Assembly: GCF_004764705.1 (NCBI RefSeq)
Contig: NZ_SHLX01000002.1
Coordinates: 1 to 64,000, forward strand
Source: Paenibacillus cymbidii
Lineage (GTDB): Bacteria; Bacillota; Bacilli; Paenibacillales; NBRC-103111
Direction of reading: 5' to 3'
DNA length: 64,000 bases
Under the pieces are notes generated by a model, which worked only from the letters and a program-made list of their open reading frames with translations, was not told where the DNA came from and did no database searches. The position numbers were made by a program, and so were the translations under genes. This document shows positions 26,853 through 34,926 of the stretch, in pieces (the first letter of the stretch is position 1; the number at the start of each line of letters is the position of its first letter).

Positions 26853-26890
26853 AAGGCACCGATCCTCCGATCGGTGCCTTCGTTTTGTTT
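26853..26890 (+). terminator. Terminator between convergent operons
   Basis: A 12-bp perfect stem AAGGCACCGATC/GATCGGTGCCTT (26853-26864, 26869-26880) with CTCC loop and CGTTTTGTTT after it. Shares its stem sequence with the glyS terminator. Confidence 0.88.
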
Positions 26891-28409
26891 ACCCCATATG
26901 CATGCCTTCCAGTGCCGTATCCGGTTTGGCCGCGGGAACGGTGTCGCCTGACGGCTTGGCGCCGCGCCGCAGGAGCAGCCCGAGCACAATGCCGAACAGC
27001 GCTACGCCGAGCATGACGCGGAACGTGTAGTCGAACGCCTTGGGCGCCATCTCCAGCATAATCTGCTTCATGTCGGCTTTCTCGCCGCCCGCGGCTTGCG
27101 CGTCGGTCACGAGCGTCGTCATGTGCGTCGTCAGAATCGTCACGAGCGTTGCGATCGCCAGCGAGTTGATGACCTGCTGCATCGCGCTTGTCAGCGATGT
27201 GACGCGGCTGACCAGCTCCCGCGGCGCTTTGTTGATCAGATGCGAGTTGAGCGGCATCATCATCAGGCCCATGCCGCCGCCGGCCATGATAAGCGGCAGC
27301 AGCAAATCCGTCCGTCCCGTCGTCAAATCGACATGCGAATATTGGAAGATTGCGCCCGAGACGAGGCTTAGCCCGATGACGACCAGCCAGCGTACGCCGA
27401 TGCGGTCGAACAAGTAGCCGCCGATCGGCATCATGCATGCCGACGCAAGCGCCTGCGGGAACAGGGTCAAGCCCGTATCGAATGCGCCGAAGCCGCGCGC
27501 TTGCTGCAGAAACTGCGGCAGCAGGAAGATGGCGCCGAACAGCGCGAACTGCACGATCCACTGCACGACGATGCCGAAGCTGAAGTCGACCGAGCGGAAC
27601 ACGCGCAGCTCCAGCAGCGGAATGCGCGCCCGCAGCTCGACGATGATGAAAATAATCATCGACACGCCGCCGACGATGAGACCGGTGAACGTTTTGCCTG
27701 ACGTCCAGCTGCTTGCGCCTTCGCTGACGCCATACGCCAGCGCCGCAAACGCGAGCGGACCGAAAATCATGCCGGGCAGGTCGAAGCCCGCTACCTTCTG
27801 CTTGCCGACCTTCGGCAGCTTGCTCATCCCGACGATAACGCTGAAAATGCCGACCGGGATGTTGATCAGAAAAATCCAGCGCCACGAATGGTACTCGACC
27901 AGCCAGCCGGATACGATCGGACCGATCGCCGGCGCGAACAGGATCGGGATGCCGAGCATGCCCATCACTTGCCCGATCTTGTTCGGCGGGCTCAGCCGGT
28001 ACACGTATGCCATCGCCACAGGCATGACGAAGCCGCCGCCCAAGCCTTGGATGACGCGGAAAATGATCAGCCAGTGAGCGCTGTTCGGCGTTGCGCATAG
28101 AACCGAACCGATCGTGAACAAAATAACGGAAGTCAAAAAGACGTTCTTCGCGCCGAACCGGTCGGACAACCAGCCGGCCAGCGGAATGACTGCCGCTGTC
28201 GCCAGCATATAGCCGGTTACCGCCCATTGCAGTGTCGGCAAGGTGGCGTTGAAGTCGACCACGAGCTTCGATAACGCGACATTCATCGCCGTGGTATCGA
28301 GAATGACCATAAAGACGCCGGAAATGATGGCGATGAGCGGCACCAGAATGCTAGCCATCCGGAATTCCGGCTGCTGCTGGCCGAGCGCGGCAGTTGGAGC
28401 TTGCGCCAT
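26889..28409 (-). CDS. MFS drug efflux transporter, DHA2 (EmrB/QacA) family
   Basis: About 506 residues with 14 predicted TM helices. DHA2 signatures are visible: motif C-like LDTTAMNVAL in TM1, the WLSDRFGAKN loop 2-3 motif, and GPIVSGWLVEYHSWRWIFLINIPVG in TM5. It is a proton-coupled exporter of hydrophobic cations or drugs. ATG 28409 is chosen because AAGGAGG lies upstream at normal spacing; the frame stays open for 37 further codons that contain the operator region. Divergent tetR-type regulator and two palindromic operators indicate drug-inducible control. Confidence 0.92.
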   Translation of the reverse strand: MAQAPTAALGQQQPEFRMASILVPLIAIISGVFMVILDTTAMNVALSKLVVDFNATLPTLQWAVTGYMLATAAVIPLAGWLSDRFGAKNVFLTSVILFTIGSVLCATPNSAHWLIIFRVIQGLGGGFVMPVAMAYVYRLSPPNKIGQVMGMLGIPILFAPAIGPIVSGWLVEYHSWRWIFLINIPVGIFSVIVGMSKLPKVGKQKVAGFDLPGMIFGPLAFAALAYGVSEGASSWTSGKTFTGLIVGGVSMIIFIIVELRARIPLLELRVFRSVDFSFGIVVQWIVQFALFGAIFLLPQFLQQARGFGAFDTGLTLFPQALASACMMPIGGYLFDRIGVRWLVVIGLSLVSGAIFQYSHVDLTTGRTDLLLPLIMAGGGMGLMMMPLNSHLINKAPRELVSRVTSLTSAMQQVINSLAIATLVTILTTHMTTLVTDAQAAGGEKADMKQIMLEMAPKAFDYTFRVMLGVALFGIVLGLLLRRGAKPSGDTVPAAKPDTALEGMHMG

Positions 28410-28423
28410 ATGTCGGTTCCTCC

Positions 28424-28452
28424 TTCGCATGCTCCGCGGAACATGGTATAAT
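28424..28452 (+). promoter_or_regulatory. Promoter of the tetR-type gene
   Basis: -35 TTCGCA (28424-28429), 17-base spacer, consensus -10 TATAAT (28447-28452). The predicted start lies just before the first operator, giving a simple route to autorepression. Confidence 0.5.
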
Positions 28453-28463
28453 GATCTTATCCA

Positions 28464-28475
28464 GGACAATTGTCC
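28464..28475. promoter_or_regulatory. TetR-type operator O1
   Basis: Perfect 12-bp palindrome GGACAATTGTCC. A second identical palindrome lies at 28499-28510, 35 bp away. Confidence 0.75.
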
Positions 28476-28491
28476 GGCAATCGATACTAAT

Positions 28492-28520
28492 ACATTACGG
28501 ACAATTGTCCGCAATGTCAA
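28492..28520 (-). promoter_or_regulatory. Promoter of the DHA2 pump with operator O2 in its spacer
   Basis: On the minus strand: perfect -35 TTGACA (28520-28515), 17-base spacer, -10 TAATGT (28497-28492). The spacer contains the second GGACAATTGTCC palindrome (28499-28510), so bound repressor would block polymerase. Confidence 0.75.
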
Positions 28521-28561
28521 ATAATTATTTTGTGAATGTTCCAGCGAAAGGGGCCGTTATT

Positions 28562-29230
28562 ATGCAATCGCCGTCAGACAACCATCCGAACGCGCCGTCT
28601 TTTCCGGATTTGCTCCGCTGCGATGCAATCGCGGCCTGCGGCAAGCGCGAGATGCGCGACGAGGAATACCGTCGGCGCATTCATTCCGCCACTCGCGAGC
28701 TGCTGAACGAACACGGCATCGATTCGATTACGATGTACCAGATCGCCCAGACCGCCGGAATCGGACAAGGCACCTTGTACCGCCGCTACGCTCACGTCGG
28801 CGAAGTGTGCACCGACATGTTGAAATCGACGACCGGCCAATTTCTCGACAGTCTCGACAACGTCTCCGCAACGGCGGCAACCCCGCTGGCGCAGCTGGAG
28901 GAGACGATCGAACGCATCATCGATTACGTCGACGGCAAGACGGCGCTGTTCGCGGCCATCAGCCAGCAATACGCCGGCAAGAAGAGCTTCCTGCCGCACA
29001 AGCAGCCGATCGCGCAGAAGCTGCATGCGCTGCTGTCGTCCATGCTGCAGCGTGCGGTTGACCAGGGCGAGGCCGTGCCGTGCGACGTTCCGCTGACAAT
29101 ATCCGCCCTGCTGTCGACGCTCGCGCCGGAGAATTATATGTACTATCGCGATACGCTGGGCTACGACAAGGACCGTTATACCGCCGGCCTGCGCCGACTG
29201 TTCATCGACGCGCTGCGCAGCGCCAAATAG
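28562..29230 (+). CDS. TetR-family transcriptional repressor
   Basis: About 222 residues. The N-terminal HTH (about 40-85) has the TetR pattern: an ATRELLNEHGIDSITMYQIA helix pair then GIGQGTLYRRYAHVGEV as recognition helix region. The helical C-terminal ligand domain is unclassified. AAAGGGG lies eight bases before ATG 28562. Divergent from the DHA2 pump; two GGACAATTGTCC palindromes between them are its likely operators. A long N-terminal tail of about 35 residues before the HTH is slightly unusual. Confidence 0.88.
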   Translation: MQSPSDNHPNAPSFPDLLRCDAIAACGKREMRDEEYRRRIHSATRELLNEHGIDSITMYQIAQTAGIGQGTLYRRYAHVGEVCTDMLKSTTGQFLDSLDNVSATAATPLAQLEETIERIIDYVDGKTALFAAISQQYAGKKSFLPHKQPIAQKLHALLSSMLQRAVDQGEAVPCDVPLTISALLSTLAPENYMYYRDTLGYDKDRYTAGLRRLFIDALRSAK

Positions 29231-29288
29231 AAGCCATCCCTTAAGCAAAAACAAGCGCCCCGGACGGAAGTCCGAATGCGCCTGTCGG

Positions 29289-29423
29289 TTACTGCGGGTT
29301 GTCCTGCTTCGGTATTTTGTTCAGGCTGGGCGGATAAGGCGCCGACTTGTTCGCCTTCAGCGTGTCCATGTCCTTCTTGGCGAATTTGTTCGTCCGGAAT
29401 GCGGGCGGCTTCTTGTTCTCCAC
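29289..29423 (-). CDS. Small basic protein (44 aa)
   Basis: A GTG-started ORF with GGAGG (29436-29432) eight bases upstream. The product is Lys/Pro/Asn-rich (N-terminal ENKKPPAFRTNKF, C-terminal PSLNKIPKQDNPQ), soluble and unrecognised. Evidence for a real gene is the well-placed ribosome binding site and protein-like composition. It is the only support for coding in the 390-base gap between the tetR-type gene and the SLH gene; an overlapping plus-strand ORF at 29347-29565 looks like its shadow. Confidence 0.55.
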   Translation of the reverse strand: MENKKPPAFRTNKFAKKDMDTLKANKSAPYPPSLNKIPKQDNPQ

Positions 29424-29623
29424 TTCCTTCACCTCCGTCTATAGGATGCTCCCGCCGCCGCCCGATTATGACTGCTGCTATAGTCCCAGCGAGACTAGTC
29501 CTTCGCCGGCGCGCGCTATAGGCTTGCGGGCCGTTCCCAAACTGCCGCGGAACGCTTATCCTTAGTACTGGCGCGGTATTTCAGCCGCGTCCGTACCTCT
29601 ACATAGAAGCGGAGACCACCAAC

Positions 29624-30871
29624 ATGAGACCTATTCGAACAATCATTGCCGCACTGCTCGTTGTAAGCTGCCTGCTTCCATTCGCCTCACCCGCTGCTTC
29701 CGTCCAGGCGGCTGCCGCGGGAACCGCCGTCTTCAGCGACATTCGCGGCCACTGGGCCGAACAAACGATCGGGAAACTCGCGGCGCAAGGGCTGCTCGAC
29801 GGCTTCCCGGACGGTACGTTCCGTCCCGACGACACCGTAACGGCCGACCAGTTTATCAAAATATTGCTGCTTTCCTTCTCCGAGCTGTACCCGAACGGAG
29901 AGCGAAGCTGGACGAGCTCGTTCCTGTCGCGCCTGAGCCCCGCCGGCCAGCGGGTGATCCAGCAGGATTACCGCGATTTTACGTTCCGGCCGAATACAGT
30001 CGGCTACTGGGCCAAGCCATACATCGATTTGGCGGGTGATCTGAACCTGATCGGCAAAAGCCAGTTCGCGGATTACAAAGCGAGCCTGAAGCGCGAGGAC
30101 GTCGCCGAGATTCTTTACTATACGATCAGGGAAACGGAATATGTCGAGGACGAAACGTACAGCCGTTCGCTGGCATCGGCGTTCGGCGATTTCCAGAGCG
30201 CAACCGCGCGGCAGCAGAAGTTTATCGCCGAAGCGACAGCCAAAGGAATTATGGAAGGTTATCCGAACGGTTACTTCGGCGTCGGTCGTTACGTAACGCG
30301 GGCTGAGGCGCTGCGCATTCTCGAGCGGCTGACGGTGAAGAGCGCGCGGGTCGACGCGCAGGGCGGCGACAATACGTACGTCAAGGTAGTGCCGACAAGG
30401 GACGGCAGCTACAAGAAGCTTGTTTTCCCCGACCGCGCGATGATGGACGCCTACGGGGTCATGGAGGAAGCCGGCAAGCTCCGCGGCACGAACTACGACC
30501 TGGAGGAAACGACGCTGCGCCTGTTCAAGGATGCCGACGCCAAAGCCGCGGCGCTGAAAGGCGGCACCGACGCGGAGCGGTTCGCCAACGAAACGACGCT
30601 GTGGCTCGATCCGAAGTTCAACACGTACGGCGTCACGATCCGCCTGCAGGATGGCGTGCTGGCACGCAATACCGAAAGCATCCGCAAGTTCACCGACTTC
30701 ATCTTCGGCTACAATGCGGATACGTTCTACAACGCGTTCGCGAATATATGCGGGCTGATTGCCGCCGGCAAGCCGGTGGAGAACGCTACGCTGACCATCG
30801 GCGATTACGCCGTGGAAACGAGCGTACAGCCGGACGGGCAAACGGTCGTGTTTTCGATCCTGCGCAAATGA
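29624..30871 (+). CDS. Secreted SLH-domain protein
   Basis: 415 residues with a signal peptide (1-31, ending VQAA). Three SLH-type segments are seen: about 35-90 (FSDIRGHWAEQTIGKLAAQGLLDGFPDG), a divergent one near 125-170, and one near 180-235 (FIAEATAKGIMEGYPNGYF). The C-terminal 170 residues are an unrecognised mixed alpha/beta domain. It would be bound to secondary wall polymer at the cell surface. GGAGA lies upstream of the ATG. It stands alone, ending at the hairpin 30881-30918. Confidence 0.88.
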   Translation: MRPIRTIIAALLVVSCLLPFASPAASVQAAAAGTAVFSDIRGHWAEQTIGKLAAQGLLDGFPDGTFRPDDTVTADQFIKILLLSFSELYPNGERSWTSSFLSRLSPAGQRVIQQDYRDFTFRPNTVGYWAKPYIDLAGDLNLIGKSQFADYKASLKREDVAEILYYTIRETEYVEDETYSRSLASAFGDFQSATARQQKFIAEATAKGIMEGYPNGYFGVGRYVTRAEALRILERLTVKSARVDAQGGDNTYVKVVPTRDGSYKKLVFPDRAMMDAYGVMEEAGKLRGTNYDLEETTLRLFKDADAKAAALKGGTDAERFANETTLWLDPKFNTYGVTIRLQDGVLARNTESIRKFTDFIFGYNADTFYNAFANICGLIAAGKPVENATLTIGDYAVETSVQPDGQTVVFSILRK

Positions 30872-30880
30872 ACGAAACGG

Positions 30881-30918
30881 AAAGCGCCCGCGAAGCGATT
30901 AAGCTTCGCGGGCGCTTT
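30881..30918 (+). terminator. Terminator between SLH gene and yqkE-like gene
   Basis: A 16-bp perfect stem AAAGCGCCCGCGAAGC/GCTTCGCGGGCGCTTT with a 6-base loop lies between convergent genes. T-runs on both sides are poor (CGTTGG one way, CGTTTCG the other), so efficiency is uncertain. Confidence 0.7.
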
Positions 30919-30930
30919 CGTTGGCGCGGG

Positions 30931-31209
30931 CTATTTTTTCGCCTGCTTCCAATCGATGCTGCTGTTGTTTAACAAATATTCAAAATCGTTTTCCAGCCGC
31001 TTCTGCTCCGCCTTTCGCCGCTCTTCGGCTTCCTGCCGCGCCCGTTCCTTGCGCTGCTCTTCCGCCGCTTTCATCTCGTCCGCCTGCGCCTTCAGCTTGC
31101 TGACGACCTCGGGGCGCAGCAAATCTTTCAGCATCGGGACCTGCTCCGGTCGCTCCGGCTCGCGGGCGTGCGTGCGCGTCGATGACGGGCGGTGTTTTTT
31201 CGGGGACAT
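30931..31209 (-). CDS. YqkE-like small protein (DUF3886)
   Basis: 92 residues. A basic N-terminus is followed by a highly charged Glu/Arg/Ala-rich helix (about 35-75) likely to form a coiled coil, and ends FEYLLNNSSIDWKQAKK. This matches the YqkE family of Bacillales, whose function is unknown. ATG 31209 is supported by GAGGTGAG upstream; the longer frame to 31275 lacks one. Confidence 0.75.
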   Translation of the reverse strand: MSPKKHRPSSTRTHAREPERPEQVPMLKDLLRPEVVSKLKAQADEMKAAEEQRKERARQEAEERRKAEQKRLENDFEYLLNNSSIDWKQAKK

Positions 31210-31365
31210 CCGTCTCACCTCGTTGCTGCGTAATGCCGCTATTATAGCACAAGCGGGCGGCTTCGGCTCGCACACACGCGGCGGCAGAGGCGGAATTGCG
31301 AAGGTAACAATGCATTCGGATGGTAAATGTTAGGCGATTTCCGAGCAATGGTTTCGCGGCGCTCG

Positions 31366-31407
31366 TTTTTCTGAGCGATGTGCCTATATGCGCAATGCTC
31401 AGAAAAA
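31366..31407. terminator. Isolated hairpin, possible bidirectional terminator
   Basis: Arms TTTTTCTGAGC (31366-31376) and GCTCAGAAAAA (31397-31407) pair perfectly, with an imperfectly paired GATGTGC/GCGCAAT inner part. T-runs at both ends fit bidirectional termination, but no gene ends close by. Confidence 0.5.
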
Positions 31408-31449
31408 CTGCGGCCGAGCTGCAACGAGCAGGCGTCACGCCCTGCCCTC

Positions 31450-31644
31450 AAAATAGGCCATAAAAAATGGCCTATCCGCCCCTTTTTACTCGGTTCGTCC
31501 GAATTAGCCAGTGAAAACACTGGTTATTTCGGCCAAACAGCCCCAAAATCGCTCTGGCCAGACAAATAGCCAGTGAAATCACTGGCTATTTTCATGAGAC
31601 TGGCCATTTTGGTTGAAATAGGCCATGATTTCACTGGCTATTTT
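31450..31644 (+). repeat. Compound palindromic repeat, copy 5
   Basis: Palindromes at about 31450-31475 (GGCCAT type), 31501-31530 (CCAGTG type), 31563-31592 (perfect CCAGTG type) and 31615-31644 (hybrid: GGCCAT left arm, CACTGG right arm). It lies between the isolated hairpin and the stop codon of the Gfo/Idh gene. It is the last copy seen; none was found from 31.7 to 64 kb. Confidence 0.88.
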
Positions 31645-31749
31645 CGCCGCAACGGCCCCCCATCCGATCGATGAAGTGAGGAGAAGGAGCGAGGGCCGAC
31701 GGCAAACCCTCTCTCCCGTCGTTGCCAGGCTCGCGGGCATCCTTCGACG

Positions 31750-32985
31750 CTAACGCAGCAACTCGGCGATCGATACGACGCCGCCCGCCGCGATCGATCG
31801 ATTGGCCGCGTCGCCGATCAGCAGCGACATCGCGCCCGCCCGGCTGCCGGCCTGCTGGCCGAGCGTGTCCTCCACGTCGCCGACAAACAGCATCCGGCGC
31901 AGTCGTTCGTCGCCGCCGCCATGGCCGCCCGCAACGACGGGCACATCCACAAGCTCGATTGCGCCGTCCGATTTGACGATGCGAATCGTGTGGTTTGCCT
32001 CCGCCGCCAGCTCGGCTTGCGGGCCGCGATACAAATTGGCGAGCTCCATCCGCCCTTTGCTGCCGGTAACGGTTGCTTTCCAGCCTTCGACCGGGCTGTA
32101 GGCGACCAGCGAATAGGTCAGCAGCGCGCCGCTTGCGTACCTGACGTTCACCGACATCGTATCGTGGATGTCGATATGCTCGCCGAACACGCAACGGTCG
32201 CGGATATAGCCATCCTCCCCCTCCGCCTGCAAATAGTAGCGGCGCACAAAGTCATCCAACGAGCCGTCCCAATACAATTCGCACGTGCGGTCGTATGCGC
32301 ATGTCAGACAGCGCTCCCCCCGCTCCTCGCGGGTCGGCCCGTAGAAGCGGCGGTCGCCGAACGCATGCACGTCGCGCGGCTCGCTGCCCAGCCACCAGTT
32401 GACGATATCGAAGTGATGCGTCGACTTGTGTACGAGCAGGCCGCCGCTGTTGGCGAGCTGCGCATGCCAACGGCGGAAATAGTCGGCTCCGTGCTGCCGG
32501 TCGAGAAACCATTCGAGAGCGATATGGGAAATGTCGCCGACGGCTCCGTCGCGCAGCAGCTCCTTCACCCGGGCAAAATACGGCATAAACCGCATATTGA
32601 ACGTCACGGTTACCGATCGTCCGGTCCGCTCCTCGGTTTCCAGAATCGCCCTGCACTTGCCGGCGTCAATCGTCATCGGCTTCTCGGAAATGACGTCGCA
32701 GCCCGCTTCCATCCCCGCGATCAAATACGTATGGTGCGTGGCATCCGTACTCGCCACGAGCACCGTATCCGGCTTGGCCTCGCGGAGCATGCGCCGGAAA
32801 TCGTCATAGACCGGGATGCCGTACGCTTCGCCCAGCAGCCGGGCGCGCACGAGATTGCTGTCGTATACGCCGACGGGCGCAACCAATCCGCGCAAATCCT
32901 CCGCGAACGGCTTGGCAAACATATGCAGCGCTCTTGCTCCAGCGCCGACCAGGGCAATTTTTTTCATGGAGGCACGGATGGTCAT
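31750..32985 (-). CDS. Gfo/Idh/MocA-family oxidoreductase
   Basis: 411 residues. The N-terminal Rossmann fold starts with IALVGAGARALHMF, and EKPMTIDAGKC supplies the conserved EKP catalytic-region motif; the C-terminal beta domain follows. A Cys group (CLTCAYDRTC near 210-220) is an insertion also seen in other Paenibacillus members. It would oxidise or epimerise a sugar or inositol-like substrate with NAD(P). The ATG overlaps the stop of the GH51 gene (ATGA) and AAGGGA precedes it, so it is the terminal gene of the glycan operon. Confidence 0.9.
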   Translation of the reverse strand: MTIRASMKKIALVGAGARALHMFAKPFAEDLRGLVAPVGVYDSNLVRARLLGEAYGIPVYDDFRRMLREAKPDTVLVASTDATHHTYLIAGMEAGCDVISEKPMTIDAGKCRAILETEERTGRSVTVTFNMRFMPYFARVKELLRDGAVGDISHIALEWFLDRQHGADYFRRWHAQLANSGGLLVHKSTHHFDIVNWWLGSEPRDVHAFGDRRFYGPTREERGERCLTCAYDRTCELYWDGSLDDFVRRYYLQAEGEDGYIRDRCVFGEHIDIHDTMSVNVRYASGALLTYSLVAYSPVEGWKATVTGSKGRMELANLYRGPQAELAAEANHTIRIVKSDGAIELVDVPVVAGGHGGGDERLRRMLFVGDVEDTLGQQAGSRAGAMSLLIGDAANRSIAAGGVVSIAELLR

Positions 32986-34862
32986 GGCCGCGTCCCTTCC
33001 ACCGCGCCGTCGCCCGGAGCGGGAACGCGATAGCGCAGCCGCGCGATCGCGAGCGGCGGGAGCCGCAGCTTCCCGCCCGCCGTGCCCGCGTCCGCGTCCA
33101 ACTCCGGCTCCGCCTCACGCAGCGGCGCCTGATAGTGCGCCGCCGCCAGCACAGTCGCCGAGTCGAGCCGAAGCCCCGCCAATACGGCTCCCACCAAGGC
33201 GACTTCGGCCGGCCGCTCGTGCGAGCGGTTGCCGACGAACAGCCACAGGCTGTCCGGCGTGCGCAGCGCAAGGACGTCCAGCTGCGGATAACCGTCGGCC
33301 AGTTCGCCGGCAACGACGCGCACCGGCACGACCGCTCCCGGAAAGGCCGGCCGGTACAGCCGGTATAAGGCTGCCTGCGACGTTTCGTATACATGGCCGC
33401 GTTCGTTGCGGACGATGCCCATCGGGTTCAGCAGATGGTAGAACGTCGCCGCCTCCACGTCGGGAGCCTGCCGCGCCATCGCATGGATCATGCCGGCGTA
33501 GAACAGCGCGTGCTGCGCGTCGTCGGGCTCGTAGAACGAGCCGTCCCACGTCGTCGCCCGCATCCAGTAGTTCCATTCGGTCAGCGCGACAGTCGCCGCC
33601 GAACCGTTTTTGCGGCAGTCGCCTATCATCGCGGTCAAATCGTCCATCACTTTGTCGACACTCTGCACGACGTTAAGCATCTGCTCGTGCGGGTTGTCGT
33701 ACCACTGGCCTTTGTAGCGGTTGAGCGACAGCACGTCGAACAGCCCCAACGCTTCCGCCAGCAGCGTCTCCCGCAGCGGCGTGCCCGGCTGCCCGGCGAT
33801 GCCCATGCTAAGCGGCTCGCCGAGCGCAACGATCCGCGCCCGCGGGTAGCTCGCCCGGATCCGCGGGACATACTCCCGCAGCGCCTGCACGTACATCGGC
33901 GCCGTCATATGGGAGATTTCCCATGCGCCGTAATGCTCGTTGCCCATGTGGAAATAAATGACGGGCGCTTCCCTCCCCCTGCTGCCGTACCATTCGGCGC
34001 AATATGCCGCCAGTTCGCCCGCTTCTTCCGGCGTGCCGCTGCCGATGTTAACGGTCAGGAACGGCTGGATGCCCATTTCGCCGCACATCGCCAAATATTC
34101 GTCCGTGCCGAAATCGTAGTCCGCGCGCGCCTTGCCGACCGGATCGGGCAGCGAAGGGCGCAGGTATGCGGGGCCGGTGCCGAACTTCCAGCGATAGTTC
34201 GTCGAAGCGCAGCCGCCCGGAAACCGCAGCGTCGACAGCCGCAGCGAACGAATGCGCTCGAGCGTCTCCGCGGACAGATGCGGCTCGCCAACCGGGCGCA
34301 GATGCGCCTGGTCGATCATCACCGTACCCGTCTTCGGCAGCAAAATCATCAGCACCGCGTCGCGATCGTCGGCGGGCGCGCGGAATGTCGCCGTATACCG
34401 CTTCCAGTAAGCGGCGTCAATCGTCAGCTCCACTTTCCCGTAATCCGGCTCGCGTGCCGCCGCCGGCCGCAGCATAATCGACAGCGTCGCCGGTTGGTGG
34501 CGCACCATCGCCCACAGCTCAAGCTCCAGTTCCTCCCCCGCTTTGACCGTGATGCCCTTCTGCACGATGCCGCCGGATAACGCCCCGGTGTAATTGTGAA
34601 TCATTTGGCATTCGGCGCCCGTCAGGCCAAGCCCGGCAATCAGCTTGCACTGGACCGACATATGGATGCCATATGACGTCCAGCCCGGGGCAATGCCCGT
34701 CTGGGCGTCGGCAGGGCCGCAAAACTTCGGGTTGTCGAGCCGGTCGGACAGCATGGCGCCGGTCGTCCCGAACACCATCTCCAGATTGAAGCCAAGCAGC
34801 GCTGCCGATGCGACCGGCCCGCTCTCCGCGCCGATTTCGATCGTATGATGCGGATTCGTCAT
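32982..34862 (-). CDS. GH51-like alpha-L-arabinofuranosidase
   Basis: 626 residues, no signal peptide, so intracellular. An N-terminal carbohydrate-binding-like region (about 60-185) precedes a TIM barrel with the clan-A acid/base in MGNEHYG (Glu309) and nucleophile in ALTEWNYW (Glu429), followed by the C-terminal beta-sandwich domain of alpha-L-arabinofuranosidases. It would trim arabinose from imported oligosaccharides. GGAGG lies ten bases before the ATG. Located between the PhyH-type gene and the Gfo/Idh gene in the operon. Subfamily and exact linkage specificity cannot be set by eye. Confidence 0.86.
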   Translation of the reverse strand: MTNPHHTIEIGAESGPVASAALLGFNLEMVFGTTGAMLSDRLDNPKFCGPADAQTGIAPGWTSYGIHMSVQCKLIAGLGLTGAECQMIHNYTGALSGGIVQKGITVKAGEELELELWAMVRHQPATLSIMLRPAAAREPDYGKVELTIDAAYWKRYTATFRAPADDRDAVLMILLPKTGTVMIDQAHLRPVGEPHLSAETLERIRSLRLSTLRFPGGCASTNYRWKFGTGPAYLRPSLPDPVGKARADYDFGTDEYLAMCGEMGIQPFLTVNIGSGTPEEAGELAAYCAEWYGSRGREAPVIYFHMGNEHYGAWEISHMTAPMYVQALREYVPRIRASYPRARIVALGEPLSMGIAGQPGTPLRETLLAEALGLFDVLSLNRYKGQWYDNPHEQMLNVVQSVDKVMDDLTAMIGDCRKNGSAATVALTEWNYWMRATTWDGSFYEPDDAQHALFYAGMIHAMARQAPDVEAATFYHLLNPMGIVRNERGHVYETSQAALYRLYRPAFPGAVVPVRVVAGELADGYPQLDVLALRTPDSLWLFVGNRSHERPAEVALVGAVLAGLRLDSATVLAAAHYQAPLREAEPELDADAGTAGGKLRLPPLAIARLRYRVPAPGDGAVEGTRP

Positions 34863-34926
34863 GGTGTGCGTTTCCTCCCCGGCATAAGCGCCGTATCGTT
34901 TGGCTGGCCCGCAGCGGGCTCATTGC

